Below are positions 1-11,191 of a stretch of 64,000 nt of DNA, piece by piece. The first letter of the stretch is position 1, and each line of letters starts with the position of its first letter. The notes under the pieces are model-generated. The model was given only the letters and a program-made list of their open reading frames with translations. It was not told the DNA's origin and did no database searches. This stretch comes from Nageia nagi (Eukaryota; Pinophyta): NCBI GenBank assembly GCA_050084985.1, contig JBITNC010000002.1:22506001-22570000 (forward strand), read 5' to 3'. The position numbers and the translations under genes are program-made.

Positions 1-87
1 TATAGTTCGTGATTCCATTTTTCTTCAAAATTTTCTACTTGTGATTTTAATTTATATTTAAAAGAATTTAATTGACATTTATTTTAG

Positions 88-2250
88 GTGATTTGCGAAT
101 TAATTATATGGATGATAGCATTAGAATGTGGACGAGAATGCCCACATTTCATTTTATTATTTTTTATTATTTTCATACAGTTATTAAGGGATATAAATAT
201 ATCATCTTTTCAATAATATCTAATAGGTTCATATGATTTTAATTACTTTTTAAGAAGAAAATAATAATGGGATGATCCAAATGATAAATCACAATTTGCT
301 ATTATTTTGTTTTTGAAATAATTTGTGGAATAATTCATGTCATAATGTTGAAGATTGCTAAATACCAACAGTATTCAAGGAAGGTCTGGATTGCAAAGCA
401 TGATATCCGTCAGTGTCAACTCTTGGATTTCAAGAAATAGCTACTTGTTATATTTGCATCGCTTTACATTGTAAAGCATGGTATTTTCTAAGTTTTTTTA
501 AGATTTAAAAAGAGACATTATAGATACTTGTGTCTATTGTTTAGGGTCATCGAGATTAACCGTCTTTCGTTGAACAACAAGCATGGTATCTTCAAAAGTT
601 GATTCAAACAAAATAATTTTGTAGAAGAATCGACGTGGTTTAATATGCTTTTTAATTTAAAATTATTATCGATTTTTTGAAACTAACAATTAAATTAATT
701 GATTTTGATGGAGTTTGCGACATATTTTTATAATGAATTGTATATATTTTAAATTGTATTAGATGATAATAAAGAATAAAATTCAAAGTTTAGGGTACTC
801 CTTTTGAAATAGCCAATGCTATTCATGTAAAGGTGGTTATCAATTAAGATGGATTTCACATAATATTTATACAATTAATGTTTTATATGTTTATGTTTTT
901 ACATTTTAAATCTTACAAGAAATTTGAAATTTAATATTAATGTACGTATGTGATCAAAAGTGATCAATGAGATTATTAAAAATACATATAATAAGAGAAA
1001 GAGCATCTAGTGCAAATCGTGCAAAAGAAAAGTAAACAAAAAAGAAAGTCAAAATACAACAGGTAAGAAGTTTATATATATTTTAGTCAATGAGTTCAAT
1101 CAACATTTGAAATTAGGGAGGAGTTCCTAATGTTACATTGCAGATGTTCTTTGCATTTAAAGAAAGCCTTACATTATGTATCACTCTCTCATTTTAATCA
1201 TAAATTGAGATTTATATTTGCATTTTTATGCAACTGATGTATTTTTCATGGAAGATGTATTATGACGTATTTCTCATGGAAGATGTATTATGACGTATTT
1301 CTCATGGAAGATGTATTTCATTTCAATATAATGTGCATCTCTATATATTGTTTTCGTGTTGCATTTTCTTAAAAAGATTTTTAGTTTGCTTAAGAAATTT
1401 ATTTTATGTATATCCTATGATAATTATTTCGAAAACACCACATTTGGAAAAAAGTGGTGTGCAAAATATGCCTTTTGTGAGTCTAGGTTGATTGTAATTG
1501 AGTTTGTATACACTTCCCTTCGTGCAAGGCTTTCTTGTGAATGCAACATTGTAAGAGTTAGATATAGATGGAATCTACGATGTCATGAGCATTTTACAAC
1601 ACATCCATAGCTTGATTGAGATGACCCTCTTTACAGAGTGTAGTCATGGGGTGTGGAGTGGGTAATATAGTGATGGTTTATTCTTATGAGGGCTATTTTT
1701 GTAATTTAAAAACTTTGAAGGTCATTTTTGAATTTATCAGTTATTTTTGTAAATGTCCTTTTTTAAAGACATCTACTTAGAAGGAAATGTGTATAGCTTA
1801 AACTTATGAGCTATACGTATGTTCTTCACACTTTAGAGATATATGTTCTTTCAATTGTCTTAATTTAGGGTTATGGGGAGTATATGTAGGAAAATAATTA
1901 GTAGATGAACTTTGGTGGAGAAAATTATTAGTAGAGGAGTGAATAATTAGAGAATATTATTTTTTCAATTTTTATTTTTTATTGATATTTGAATGAGTTT
2001 AATTAGGAATTTTTTTGAAGTGATTTGAAAATTAGTTATATAGATGATAGCACTATAACGTCATAAAAATATTGTTACATTTCATTGTATTTATTTTGAT
2101 TATTTTTACGCAATTACTTAATATGAAGAGATTTAAACATATCATCTTTTTGGTAAGACACAAGAAGTAAATACAGTTTTAATTATTTTTAAGTGAATAA
2201 CAATTTTGAGACGATTTAAATGATTATCATAATTTGCATTAAAATTCAAC
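88..2250. repeat. Diverged direct repeat pair (88-305 and 2020-2250)
   Basis: About 220 bp beginning with a gtgatttg..aatta..tatatngatgatagcact-like motif at 88-305 recurs in the same orientation at 2020-2250. Shared blocks include atgatagca, acatttcat, aaacatatcatctttt and a final cataatttgc-like end. The copies differ by many substitutions and small indels. They could be the remains of two LTRs about 1.9 kb apart, or an old segmental duplication. I see no TG/CA ends or target duplication. Confidence 0.45.
1235..1318. repeat. 28-bp tandem repeat, three units
   Basis: A unit of the form gacgtatttctcatggaaga plus tgtattat is repeated three times with a 28-bp period. The first copy has slight differences. 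No coding or regulatory meaning is evident. Confidence 0.8.
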
Positions 2251-2639
2251 CTATTAAGGCATAAATTTCAAGTTCTATATATATGTTTGTCACAACCTTT
2301 TCATTAGTTGATTTATCACTTTATAATTTGAATTTCTAGTTTAATATTGTGTACAATACTAATATAATTATGATGCTTTTCAATTGAAGTTTCTAGATTT
2401 AGATGGGTTCATATACTTGAATTAAGGGGGTATATCTAGTTGATTAACATGCAAAACATAAATGATAAAGAATAGAGAATTCACTTGAAGTTTATTTTTG
2501 ATTCTTACACGTAATTGAAAAAAGTTTGCTTTTTAGTAATGTTAATTATGAAATGATAATACCGATAACATGAATTTGATGTAACCCCTAACTATTTTTG
2601 GTATTAGGGCTCATTTATTTATCATATGTATTTGAATGA

Positions 2640-3302
2640 TTTATCAACTTTTTGTTATCATCGACTTGCATGGGTGAGTAGACTTCGATGAGAAATTTGG
2701 TTTGTGCCAAGAATAGGTGGATGTATGAGAGGACAATATTACCAAAAGAGGTGAAGGGAGGGCACTACAAAGAAATTTATGCTTGCTTTAGGGAATTTTT
2801 TTTAGAGAATTCAATCTTATATAGCATAAGAATGGGTGGAGAGTTAGTTTAGATAGAACCCTTTATGTTGGTGGTGGAAGGGGATATAACTTTGCTGATG
2901 GAGTCCTTCGGGTTGCTCCAATTCTTTAGGAGGTTTACTATGTTTGATGAAGGACTCATGAGGTAAATCTATAACTCATGGAATCAAGATCAAGTTGAGG
3001 TGGAGGGACCTCGCTTTGTTATATCTCCACATCTCATTATGGATGTATAAGGCCTACTAAAGATATGAAAGTTCATTCACTACATTAAAACTAATGAAGT
3101 AGAACAATTGATGAAGTTTTTGGAGGGGTCGTAGATACATTTTGTTGGCTCCAATTTGGAATAGCTTGTGAGTCCCTACCCAAGCCATGGGATAGAGTGA
3201 TGAAGGTAGTCATGAAGGATCTTACCTTGGATGGTAAGTATCGTCAAATTTTTAGCTACCATATTGCAATATTGAACTCTGTTCCCCATAATGAGTTGGT
3301 AA
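2640..3302 (+). pseudogene. Degenerate gag-like or plant-mobile-domain-like coding relic
   Basis: Reading the plus strand in shifting frames gives short protein-like stretches: VEGPRFVISPHLIMDV near 3000-3050, PSHGIE-like, and LDGKYRQIFSYHIAIL near 3230-3290. These resemble N-terminal domains of transposon-associated plant proteins, in which an xVxGxxFxxSPxLI block is followed by an LDGR..K.YGYHFALLN block. There are several stops and frameshifts and no long frame. Its right end abuts the LTR end of copia element A. The family assignment is by pattern memory only. Confidence 0.3.
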
Positions 3303-3711
3303 TGATAGAACTAAGACTAACACTCAATTCTTATGTGCCCAAGATTATATGAAAGCTCACTCAATCAACACTATACTAAAGCATAAATCAGTCTCATAAA
3401 TTGACATAATATATAAAGTGGTTCTTCCAACTAGGAGTACATCCATTATCTAAGATCTTTCTTCATTCACAAATACAACTCTCTTACAAGACCTCATTCT
3501 TCCTCTTCCAACACTAATCCTAGAGCATAACTTTGCTTCAATTTTTGGTGAGTGATCACAAGGGTCGTCTATTTATAGGTCAAAGTCCCCTCTTGGATCA
3601 CCCTTTTTACCATTGTACAAAGACATGACATGCATCACCCTTTTACCCAAGGGGCATGCTCATGAGAAGGAGTGTAGGACAAGTTATATTATCATATACC
3701 ATCAAGAACAT
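3303..3711 (-). mobile_element. 3' LTR remnant of copia element A
   Basis: Read on the minus strand, this stretch has a TATA-like CTATAAATAG near 3575, then a U5-like region with GGATGTACTCCTAGTTGGAA, the same layout as the LTRs of elements B and C (ctataaatagag .. ggatgtactc..ggagg). It ends in TATCA at 3303, consistent with a CA terminus. The U3 start and the roughly 1-kb 3' noncoding region seen in B and C are missing. The RNase H code of element A runs directly into it, so a deletion joined pol to mid-LTR. Exact edges are approximate. Confidence 0.65.
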
Positions 3712-5110
3712 TTTCCTTGATGAAATGGGCTTGGATTTTCACATGTTTTATTCTCTTATAGAACACAAGATTCTTAGCCAAAGAAATAGTCAATTGATTA
3801 TCTGAAGAAATAAAAAATGGGCCAGCTTGCTCATACTCAATTTTGTTTAGAAGATACCTAAGCCAAATAGCTTCCTAGGCTACCACAGATATGGCTCGGT
3901 ATTCATATTTTATGGTGGAAAGAGAAATAGTAGGTTGCTTATTGGAAGCCCAAGAGATAGCACTTGAACCAATGTTGAACACATATGTAGAGGTTGATTT
4001 CCTTTCATCTCTATCTACCCTATAGTCAGAATCTGAGAAGCTTGAGAGAACAAATGAGGGAACTTGGAATACTTAAGAGCAAGATCCTTCATCCTTGCAA
4101 CATACCTCAAGATTTGCTTAACAACATTGAGGTGCTCAACATATGATTTTTGCATGAATCGTGCCATCAGATTCATTGCAAAGGTAATATCTAGCCTAGA
4201 AATAGTTAAATAAAGAAGATTACCAATTAATTTCCTGTAAGTTGTAGCATCTGCCAATTGGGAGTTGGAGCTAAGAAATACAAAGATTCTAGGAGAGATT
4301 GAGATCACAACATATTTACACTCTACCATTCCAAACTTTTGCAAGATGTTTGATATATACTTGTATTGACTAAGATAAGTACAATCCTTGTATTGGTACA
4401 CTTGCATACCAAGGTAGTAGTGCAAGAGACCAAGATCAATCATTTCAAATGTTACCTTAAGTTTGGATATGCACTCTTGAATGATTTCATCATTATTCCT
4501 AATTATCATAATATCATCCTCATAAAGGAGAATCAAGACAACCTCTTTTTTTTATTAAGCACATATAGATCAGAGTCAGAGAAGCATTTGGAGAAACCAA
4601 TATTTGCAAAGTATCTTGAAATCTTCTTGTTCTAGGCTCTAGGTGCTTGCTTAAGTCCACACAATGACTTCTTTAGCTTGCACACAAATGACTCTTTTCC
4701 TTCCACGATAAACCCTTTTTGGTTGATTCATGTAGATTTTCACATCTAAGTCACCATTGAGAAATGCACTCTTGACATCAAGTTGAAAAACTTTCCATCC
4801 CTAAGTTGATAAAGAGTAAGGATTATTCTGATAGTAGGCATCTTTTCCATAGGAGAAAAGGTTTTCTCATAATCAAATCCATATTTTTGAGCAAAATCTT
4901 TGGCCACTAACTTAATTGAACTTGACCTTGTAGATCCACTTATTGCCAATCATATTATTCTCATTAGGATAAAGAACCAAGTCCCATGTTTCATTTTTCA
5001 TAATCACCTCATACTCCACTTTCATGGCTTCCATACATCAATAGTGTTTTGAAGCTTCCTTGAATGATGAGAGCTCATTATTTTTATCAATTTTGGCAAA
5101 TAAAGATTTG
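3703..5110 (-). pseudogene. Copia element A reverse transcriptase and RNase H (broken)
   Basis: This minus-strand relic encodes the C-terminal half of a Ty1/copia pol. The N-terminal RT part is visible at 4746-4949 (VAKDFAQKYGFDYEKTFSP). The palm with the catalytic YVDDLL-like motif, here LYEDDIMI, is near 4500-4530. LGLLHYYLGMQVYQ lies around 4400, then the DITFAMNLMARF connection and the RNase H start (ATEVEYRAISVV region, about 3900). The catalytic YxDD reads YEDD, so it is mutated. Stops and frameshifts separate the pieces and the RNase H end is deleted at about 3703. It is the closest homologue in the window of elements B and C and supplies ancestral codons for the stops in C. Confidence 0.85.
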
Positions 5111-5732
5111 TTCAAGGTCATACTCCTTATTATCCTCTGATTTGAAATTTTTTTCACCTTGGGTGACTTATTTACATCAATATCCAACTAGTTAGGTGTA
5201 GCTGAAGAGTCATCTAGATCATCAACATCTTCATTAAAAGAATATTCGTTAGGAAGTTCATTGAACTTTACATTTCTTGAAATAAATACTACTATGTAGG
5301 ATGGAGACTAGAGCATGTAGCCTTTATGTTGATTACCATATCCCACAAAGATTGCATGTTTTAGGTCTTTTATCCAACTTTTTCCTTTTCTCAAAAATAA
5401 TATAGAAGAATGCTTCACAACCAAACACTCTAAGGTGAGAGATGTTAGGTTTTATTTTAGTTCATGTCTCAAAAGGAGTTTTACCCTCAATAACTTTTCT
5501 GGGACGTCTATTTAAGGTATAAATTATAGTGCTCATAGCTTCACCCCATAAGAAACTAGAAAGATTTTCCAAGATGCATCTAGCCATATATATAATTATT
5601 CTATTTTTCCTTTTAGCAATATCATTTTGCAAACTACCTCTTGATTCCATACTTAGCACAATACACGTTAAACTCATTGCTATTATACTCTCCCCCATTA
5701 TCTAATCTCAACATCTTGATTTTAAGGTTAGT
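5111..5732 (-). pseudogene. Copia element A integrase C-terminal part (broken)
   Basis: Minus-strand fragments at 5462-5698 show integrase text in two frames: the end of the DDE core with a KRKNRIIIYMARCILENLSSF block, then NRRPRKVIEGKTPFET. Further downstream at 5200-5440 lies the C-terminal FRVFG..VGYGNQHKGY..FISRNVKFNELP region shared with elements B and C. Frameshifts break the frame more than once. It continues from the gag-integrase fused frame at 5733. Integrase would catalyse strand transfer of the element cDNA; this copy cannot be functional. Confidence 0.8.
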
Positions 5733-6638
5733 CTATTTTTCAACTAAGGCCTTGAAATCTTTAAACCTATCAAAGGTTTGATCTTTGTGCTCAAGTAGAT
5801 AACCAAATGTCATCCTACTGAAATCATCAATGAAGGTCAAGATATAAGATACTCCCTCAAGTGATTTAGTTTGAAAAGGGCCCATCAAATCTAAATGAAC
5901 AATTTGAAGAGGTTGAGATGCCCTTGTTACCCTATCTTTTTCAAACCTCTTAGAAGAAGAAAGATAATATTTCTTTTGATGATTGAATTTCTTCTTGAAA
6001 GGAGTTTTGGTTTCTCCTAAAGTAATGTTATTTTCCTTTAGAGAAGAGATCAACATCTTTTTATTAAGAATTTCCTCGTGCTTTAGAAGGAGCCTTGAAA
6101 GGTTCTCAAGAGAGAAGTTTTCTTCTTCATCATCAAGCCCAGTCTCAATAACTGTCACAAAATTACTGAACTTTAAAGAAAAGATTTGGAGAATGATGAA
6201 AACCATGAACTCATTATTGATCCAATTGCACCCACAACCGATAAGTTGGTTCCTAAGGTCAATGATTTTATTCAAGTAGATGGCAACATTTTCATCTTCC
6301 CCTTGACGAGATTGAAGTAACTTTTGAAGAACAGTGAACCATTTTGAAAATTTGGATCCAAGGTAAATCTTTTTAAGTCTATCCCAAGCTTTCTTTGCAG
6401 AGGTTGATGAAGAAATCATAAGTAGCACTTCATCTAACACTGCATAGAAAAGCATGGAGGTTTCCAACTCATTCTTCATGTTGTATGCCTTAAGTTCCTT
6501 CTCATCTATAGGTGCAACTAGGTTCTCATTAATTATTTGCCATAGCTTTCTTACCTATAATTCAAATTTCATCCAAGGTTCCCATATACCATAGTTGGAA
6601 CCATCAAAAATGTGCTTGGGTAAGAAGCTATCTCCCAT
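5733..6638 (-). pseudogene. Copia element A gag fused in frame to the integrase core
   Basis: The ATG at 6638-6636 opens a gag start (MGDSFLPKHIFDGSN) like those of B and C. One in-frame TAG near 6555 interrupts it, then the frame stays open to 5733. Residues from 6479 down follow copia gag (SAKKAWDRLKKIYLGSKFS, later LSRLLLKHEEILNKK). Near 5945 the frame passes from the gag tail straight into the integrase core (TRASQPLQIVHLDLMGPFQ, then FIDDFSRMTFGYLLEHKDQTFDRFKDF). The zinc knuckle, the protease and the HHCC integrase domain, about 1.2 kb in element C, are absent. This looks like an internal deletion that happened to preserve the frame. Confidence 0.85.
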
Positions 6639-7260
6639 TTGTTACACAAGAATGTGAAAGTGTTAACTCAAGTAAGCATGTGGACTAAATTAATCAACTC
6701 TACAAGTTTAGTTTTAATCATTCATACATGTTAAAATAAAATAACCATATATGTTAAATTTGATAAAATGACATGCTTAACTTTAAACAAACTTCATATG
6801 TGTAAAGGTTTACTATAATAACTCCCATTTTTCCATCATCAAGTACCATAGAACAAGAGAGATAAAGTTGAGGCTTGTTTTCTTGTCTAAAATTAGGCCT
6901 TCACCTGGATGCTCATAAGGTGGAGCCTAGATCCTACCAATCCTCAACCAGTTTGCCTTGGTGAGTAATGTACTCTCGCAAGGAGGAGTACTAACTATTT
7001 TTCAAGGTTGTGATGTATGTTGGATTGACAAAATTATTATCTTGATTTAGGTTTCAAGTTGTCCTCCTAGGTTATCAGGATAATCTTTGAATGGACATGT
7101 AGACATGTGGTATCACTACACACATGCCTATCCACCTATATGGAGTTATGTCTAGACCAACATAAGAGTTAGGGGTAATTAAAAAGTACAAAATTTTCAC
7201 CATTTGGATCATCAGACTAAAGGCTCTAGTCTACCTTGTCCTCACCTAACATATTTTGGT
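6639..7260 (-). mobile_element. 5' leader of copia element A with conserved block
   Basis: This is untranslated sequence upstream of gag. The segment 6893-7230 matches, with roughly four bases in five conserved by eye, the leader block of C (15265-15590) and the reverse complement of the leader block of B (9161-9520). Shared landmarks are ttaggccttcacctggatgc, ggttatcaggataat and acatgtggtatcactaca. No primer-binding site or 5' LTR follows to the right, so the element is truncated there. Confidence 0.75.
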
Positions 7261-7537
7261 GATACTAACATGTTACTTCAATTTTTTTTATGCTATTGCT
7301 ATGCATTACTTTATACTAACAATAGTTTGTTAGTTGTAATGTTTTTAAGTAAAATTGCTTAATGTATAACAATAATATGTTTTGAGTATATTTGCTTAAA
7401 TTTAGAAATAATAAGTTATTATAGCTTAAATTTGCAAGTATCTACTTAGTATGTTTAAAATTTTTGCAATTTTTTTTCACTATAATGCTATTATTGCAAG
7501 TTTTTTTACAATACTAATATGTATGTAAAAATAAAAA

Positions 7538-7583
<46 letters not shown>

Positions 7584-7685
7584 TTTTTATAAAACTATAT
7601 TTTTTAATAATTTTTTATTTTTTTAAAAAAAGTTTTTTTATTATTAAAACTTATTTATTTATTTATTTATTTTTTAAATCGAGAA
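7261..7685. repeat. AT-rich low-complexity stretch with (AT)n
   Basis: A long run of alternating AT lies at about 7541-7579, followed by A- and T-rich sequence with ATTT repeats near 7650-7670. No gene is visible. It separates the leader of element A from the GC-rich minisatellite. Confidence 0.8.
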
Positions 7686-8110
7686 GGGCTACACCAATCG
7701 GTGCCCCCCTTTGGGGGCTACACATAGTGGCCCTATTGGTGCTCCCCCTTTGGGGTTGCGTGTGAGTACCCAACTGATGCTCCTCCTTTGGGGGTTACGT
7801 ACGATGGTTCGATTGATGCTCCCCCTTTGGGGGCCATTTGCAACAACTAGCTGATGCGCCCCCTCTAGGGGCTACACACAGTAGCTAACTGGTGCACCCC
7901 CTTTAGGGGCTATGCATGGTAGCCAACTGGTGCACCTCCTTTAGGGGTTGCGTACAATATCCAACTGATGCCCCCATTTGGGGTTGCACATGCCAATGAT
8001 CGATAACCCTTGTGGAGTGTGTGTGACCCGCATGATCGATGGCCTCTTATGGGGTGTGTATAGCATGAGCGGTTGATGGCCCCCTATGGAGAGTGCACGA
8101 TTGAAGACCC
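7686..8110. repeat. GC-rich 38-bp minisatellite with hairpin core
   Basis: About eight units with a 38-bp period start near 7700 (7700, 7738, 7776 and so on). Each has the form GRTGC-CCCCC-TTT-GGGGG followed by about 20 variable bases. The CCCCC..GGGGG core is self-complementary, so every unit can form a short hairpin. From about 7985 to 8105 the array passes into a related unit of about 36 bp (gatcgatnncc..tnnggngtgtg). It is strikingly GC-rich against AT-rich flanks, lies between the leaders of elements A and B, and has no counterpart in the leader of element C. Confidence 0.85.
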
Positions 8111-9673
8111 TCCCCCCAAAATTTTTAATTTTGAACTAAAAAAAATAATTTTTTTAAATAAAATATTTATATAAATATTTAAAAAGGGGGTATATTTTTT
8201 ATTTTTTTTTAAGCATTGTTCCTTTTTTTTTTAAAAGAGTTCCAATTTTAAAAAGAGGGTATTTTTTAATCAAAGGGGGCATTATTTTTAAGAGGTAATT
8301 TTTTTTTTAAAAGGGGAGGGTATTTTGCAAAGGGAAATTTTTTTCAAACATAGAGTTTCTAATTTTAAAATAAAGGGATCTTGCTTTTCTAATTAAAAGA
8401 GAGGGATTTTCTAAAAAGAAGGTTTTCTAATTTTATGAGCTAAATTTAATGCCTTCAATCATTTTTTTAAGTTAATTTTTTATAGGCAATTTTCTAAGGC
8501 TAATATTTCTTAGTGCAAATTAGATTAAAACACTTTTTTAATCATGCATTTATTTACATAAGGTATTTTATGAATACTTGGATTAATATTCTATCTTAAT
8601 GCATGCTTATTCCTATTTTGCACACATGTGGGTGGATAATTTTTTTTTGCATAGTTTTATATTTATCCTAATGCAAGATTATTGCTATGAGGATAATTTT
8701 TTTAATGCTAGGTTTAATATTTTATCCTAATGCCTATGGATGGATAAAATTTCTCTTAAACATTTTTTGCCTATGATTTTTTTGATGATAAATTGCAAAC
8801 AAGGAATTATTTTAAGTTCAATTTTTAAGTAACAAGAGGGAGAATTCCTTAATTTTTGATAATAAACCTTTGTATAAATATCCATCAAGGGTTGTAACAA
8901 AACCCATTGGACTCTTAGGCTCATTTGTTGTTACTTAAAATTAATGAACCTTTGTAAAGAGATCTATTAGAAGTTGTAACAAAATCCATTGAACTCTTTG
9001 GCTCATACTTATGGATGATGTTGGATGTAGTTTCATGTTGAAAGCATTTTATTATTTTGCACTTTTACTTTATATACAAAGTATGCAAACATTGAAAATT
9101 GATTTCCCTAAAATAAACACATTCATACATTTATTTCACAATATGACTTGTTTGGAGAGCCTTGAGGTGAAGATAAGGTAGACTAGAGCCTTTTAATTCG
9201 ATGATCCAAGTGGTGAAAAGTTTGTACTGCTTAATTGCCCTTAAATCCTCTGTTGGTATGGATTTAATTTCATATAGGTGGATAGGCATGTGTGTAGTGA
9301 TACCACATGTCCACCCATCCATTCAAGGATTATCCTGATAACTAGGAGTAAAATTGAAAACTTAATCAAGATAATTAATTTGATCAATCCAACATACATC
9401 ATAACATTGGAAAATAGCTAGTACTTCTCCTTGTGAGAGTATATCGCTGCCCAATGTGAATTAGTTGAGGATTGGTAGGACTTAGGATCCATCTTGTGGG
9501 CATTTAGGTGAAGGCCTACTTTTGATGAAGATGTTATATGTATGATTATAATTCTTGTTAATAGTTTAAGCATTTGATTTGTTGATTAGATCAAACATGT
9601 ATTTGTATGATCAATATTTTAAATTCAATATGTATGCTTACATTGTTTATCTCCTTCATATTATTTTGTAGCA
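8111..9673 (+). mobile_element. 5' leader of copia element B
   Basis: The segment 9161-9520 is the reverse complement of the conserved leader block of A and C, so it belongs to a plus-strand element. Further left, aacaaaacccattggactctt at 8897-8917 and its diverged copy near 8970 match, in reverse complement, the C leader near 15776-15800. The left limit is unclear: 8111-8460 is T-rich with G runs and may or may not belong. No 5' LTR or primer-binding site is found left of here, so the start of B is lost. Confidence 0.6.
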
Positions 9674-9950
9674 ATGGGAGACTCTTTTACACCCAAGCAC
9701 ATCTTATATGGATCCAACTATGGTATTTGGGAACCTAATATGAAAGCAAAACTTCAAGCATGAAAACTTTGGATGATTATCAATGAAACCCAAGTTGCTC
9801 CATAAGGAGAAAAGGAATTTTAAGCTTATAATACTAAGAATGATTTAGCAACTTCTATGATCTTTCATGCTATTTTAGATGAAATTCTCATCATGATATC
9901 TTTTTCAAACTCTGCAAAAGAAGCTTGGGATAAACTAAAGAGTATCTACC
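9674..9950 (+). pseudogene. Copia element B gag, N-terminal part (split by element C)
   Basis: The ATG at 9674 opens MGDSFTPKHILYGSNYGIWE, homologous to the gag starts of A and C. A TGA stops it about 30 codons later. Gag text resumes (SFSNSAKEAWDKLKSIYL) and is cut at 9950 by insertion of element C. The missing continuation (LGTKFSKTFTNV-like) begins at 18571, directly after C and its CTACC target duplication. This gag is dead, both by stops and by the insertion. Confidence 0.85.
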
Positions 9951-10427
9951 TGAAGGAATTAGTCCTACTCTAATTCTCAAGGTCCAAGACTAGGAAACTC
10001 AATCATTCAACATAACACCATTCACACAAGATAACACAAATATAATGTGGTTCCTCCCTCCTTGGGAGTACATCCACAACTAGTTCTCAATTCTCAATCT
10101 ATGCACCTCTTACTACAATTCTCTTTCTCTCCTACACAAACTAGTAGAGTAATCTTACTCCAAAAACTTAGTTATGTTACAAGAGGAGAGGCCCTCTATT
10201 TATAGCTTGAGAGCACCTCCCTAACCTCCCTTTAACCCAAGGGTAAGGTTAGGGTTACAATAAATGTATCACCTAACTTTAACCTACCAACTAACCACAT
10301 GGTAAGGTCAAAGTCTATATAATAAAGAATTCAATTAATCCCTTAAGGTATCTACATATCCTTTAAGTGATTAATTTAATTTACAAGGAGTTTAGATATT
10401 CACAATATTTCATTACAAATTCTAACA
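9951..10427 (-). repeat. 3' LTR of copia element C
   Basis: A 477-bp LTR. On the minus strand it starts TGTTAGAATTTG at 10427 and ends TTCCTTCA at 9951. A TATA-like CTATAAATAGAG lies at about 10193-10204 and probably drives transcription from the 5' copy. The terminal 30 bp near 9951 can fold into a stem (GAATTAG with CTAATTC). Copy E at 62789 is about 460 bp and lacks a 20-bp block present here. Confidence 0.95.
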
Positions 10428-10436
10428 CTCCCCCTT
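10428..10436 (-). promoter_or_regulatory. Polypurine tract of element C
   Basis: On the minus strand AAGGGGGAG directly precedes the 3' LTR start TGTTAG. This is the usual place and composition of the primer for plus-strand DNA synthesis. The same tract stands next to the LTR of copy E at 63250. Confidence 0.85.
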
Positions 10437-11191
10437 AATGCAATATTGGGATAGAGCGTAGAAGAGAGAAGAGAGAGAGTAAGAGAGAGTTCTCCTCCAT
10501 AGAGATACAAGTGGAGATGAGAACATTTACATATTTGAGAATCTTTTTGAGAACTAGTTTGAGACTCACTACATTACCATTTGACAAAATAGTTTACAAT
10601 ACAATCATTAACCACAACTGGTTTCACTGTACATAGTAGTCGATCAACTTTAAGCTGACATGTGAGTCTCCATGAGCTTGTTTACACAAGGTGAGTAACC
10701 TGCATTTCTGAAGAAGATCCTGCATGCTACAAGCAACTCATGAACAAAATCAGTTAGATGCATCATATATTCAACTAAGAGAATCAAATAATGCCATCTT
10801 ATAAATAACTGATCAATGGTGCACTATAAGTCATCACAGAGATGCCAAGCCATCACTCATAGTCACCTGTTGTATATAGACATGTGTTGATTATTAATAG
10901 AGCATAAAAAATTGTACAAGTTTCTCACGTAGAGCAAACTTACCATGGAGGTATAGAATGTACAAGAAGTTCCTCATGCAGAGCGAACTTACCACGAAGG
11001 TATATCAATTATATGCTCAAAAATGTGTATAAAAAGTTTCTCACGCAGAGCAAACTTACCACAGAGGTATAAAATGTACAACAAGTTTCTCACGCAAAGC
11101 AAACTTACCATGGAGGTATATCATAATCAACACAATATAACAACAACAAAAAAGGCCTCTTAGAGGTGAAGTTGTCATCACTAACAATAGT
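10437..11191 (-). mobile_element. 3' noncoding region of element C with four direct repeats
   Basis: About 750 bp lie between the pol stop and the purine tract. Four imperfect copies of a 37-bp motif (agtttctcacgcagagcaaa then cttaccacggaggtat) start near 10917, 10967, 11034 and 11082, spaced 48-67 bp. Copy E has the same four copies at 63742-63945. Element B has a diverged counterpart on the opposite strand near 22545-22590. A function in RNA export, stability or packaging is possible but is only inference. Confidence 0.75.

Larger units (their letters stand above)
1..2640. other. AT-rich intergenic region without recognisable gene
   Basis: No coding region, RNA gene or complete mobile element is recognisable here. 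The short open frame at 1356-1610 begins at a TTG, has no recognisable motif and sits in AT-rich sequence, so I do not call it a gene. The stretch holds one diverged direct repeat pair and a small 28-bp tandem array, both listed separately. Confidence 0.6.

Noticed and set aside
1356-1610. 84-residue ORF
   Set aside because: It starts at TTG, has no motif, is AT-rich and has no supporting context.
5983-6279. 98-residue plus-strand ORF
   Set aside because: It is the antisense shadow of the gag code of element A; similar shadows lie opposite pol at 11430-11873, 13295-13486 and 14481-14803.
7686-8110. Regularly spaced repeats that resemble a CRISPR array
   Set aside because: The units are direct 38-bp tandem copies with diverged bases and no unique spacers, in a plant nuclear context.
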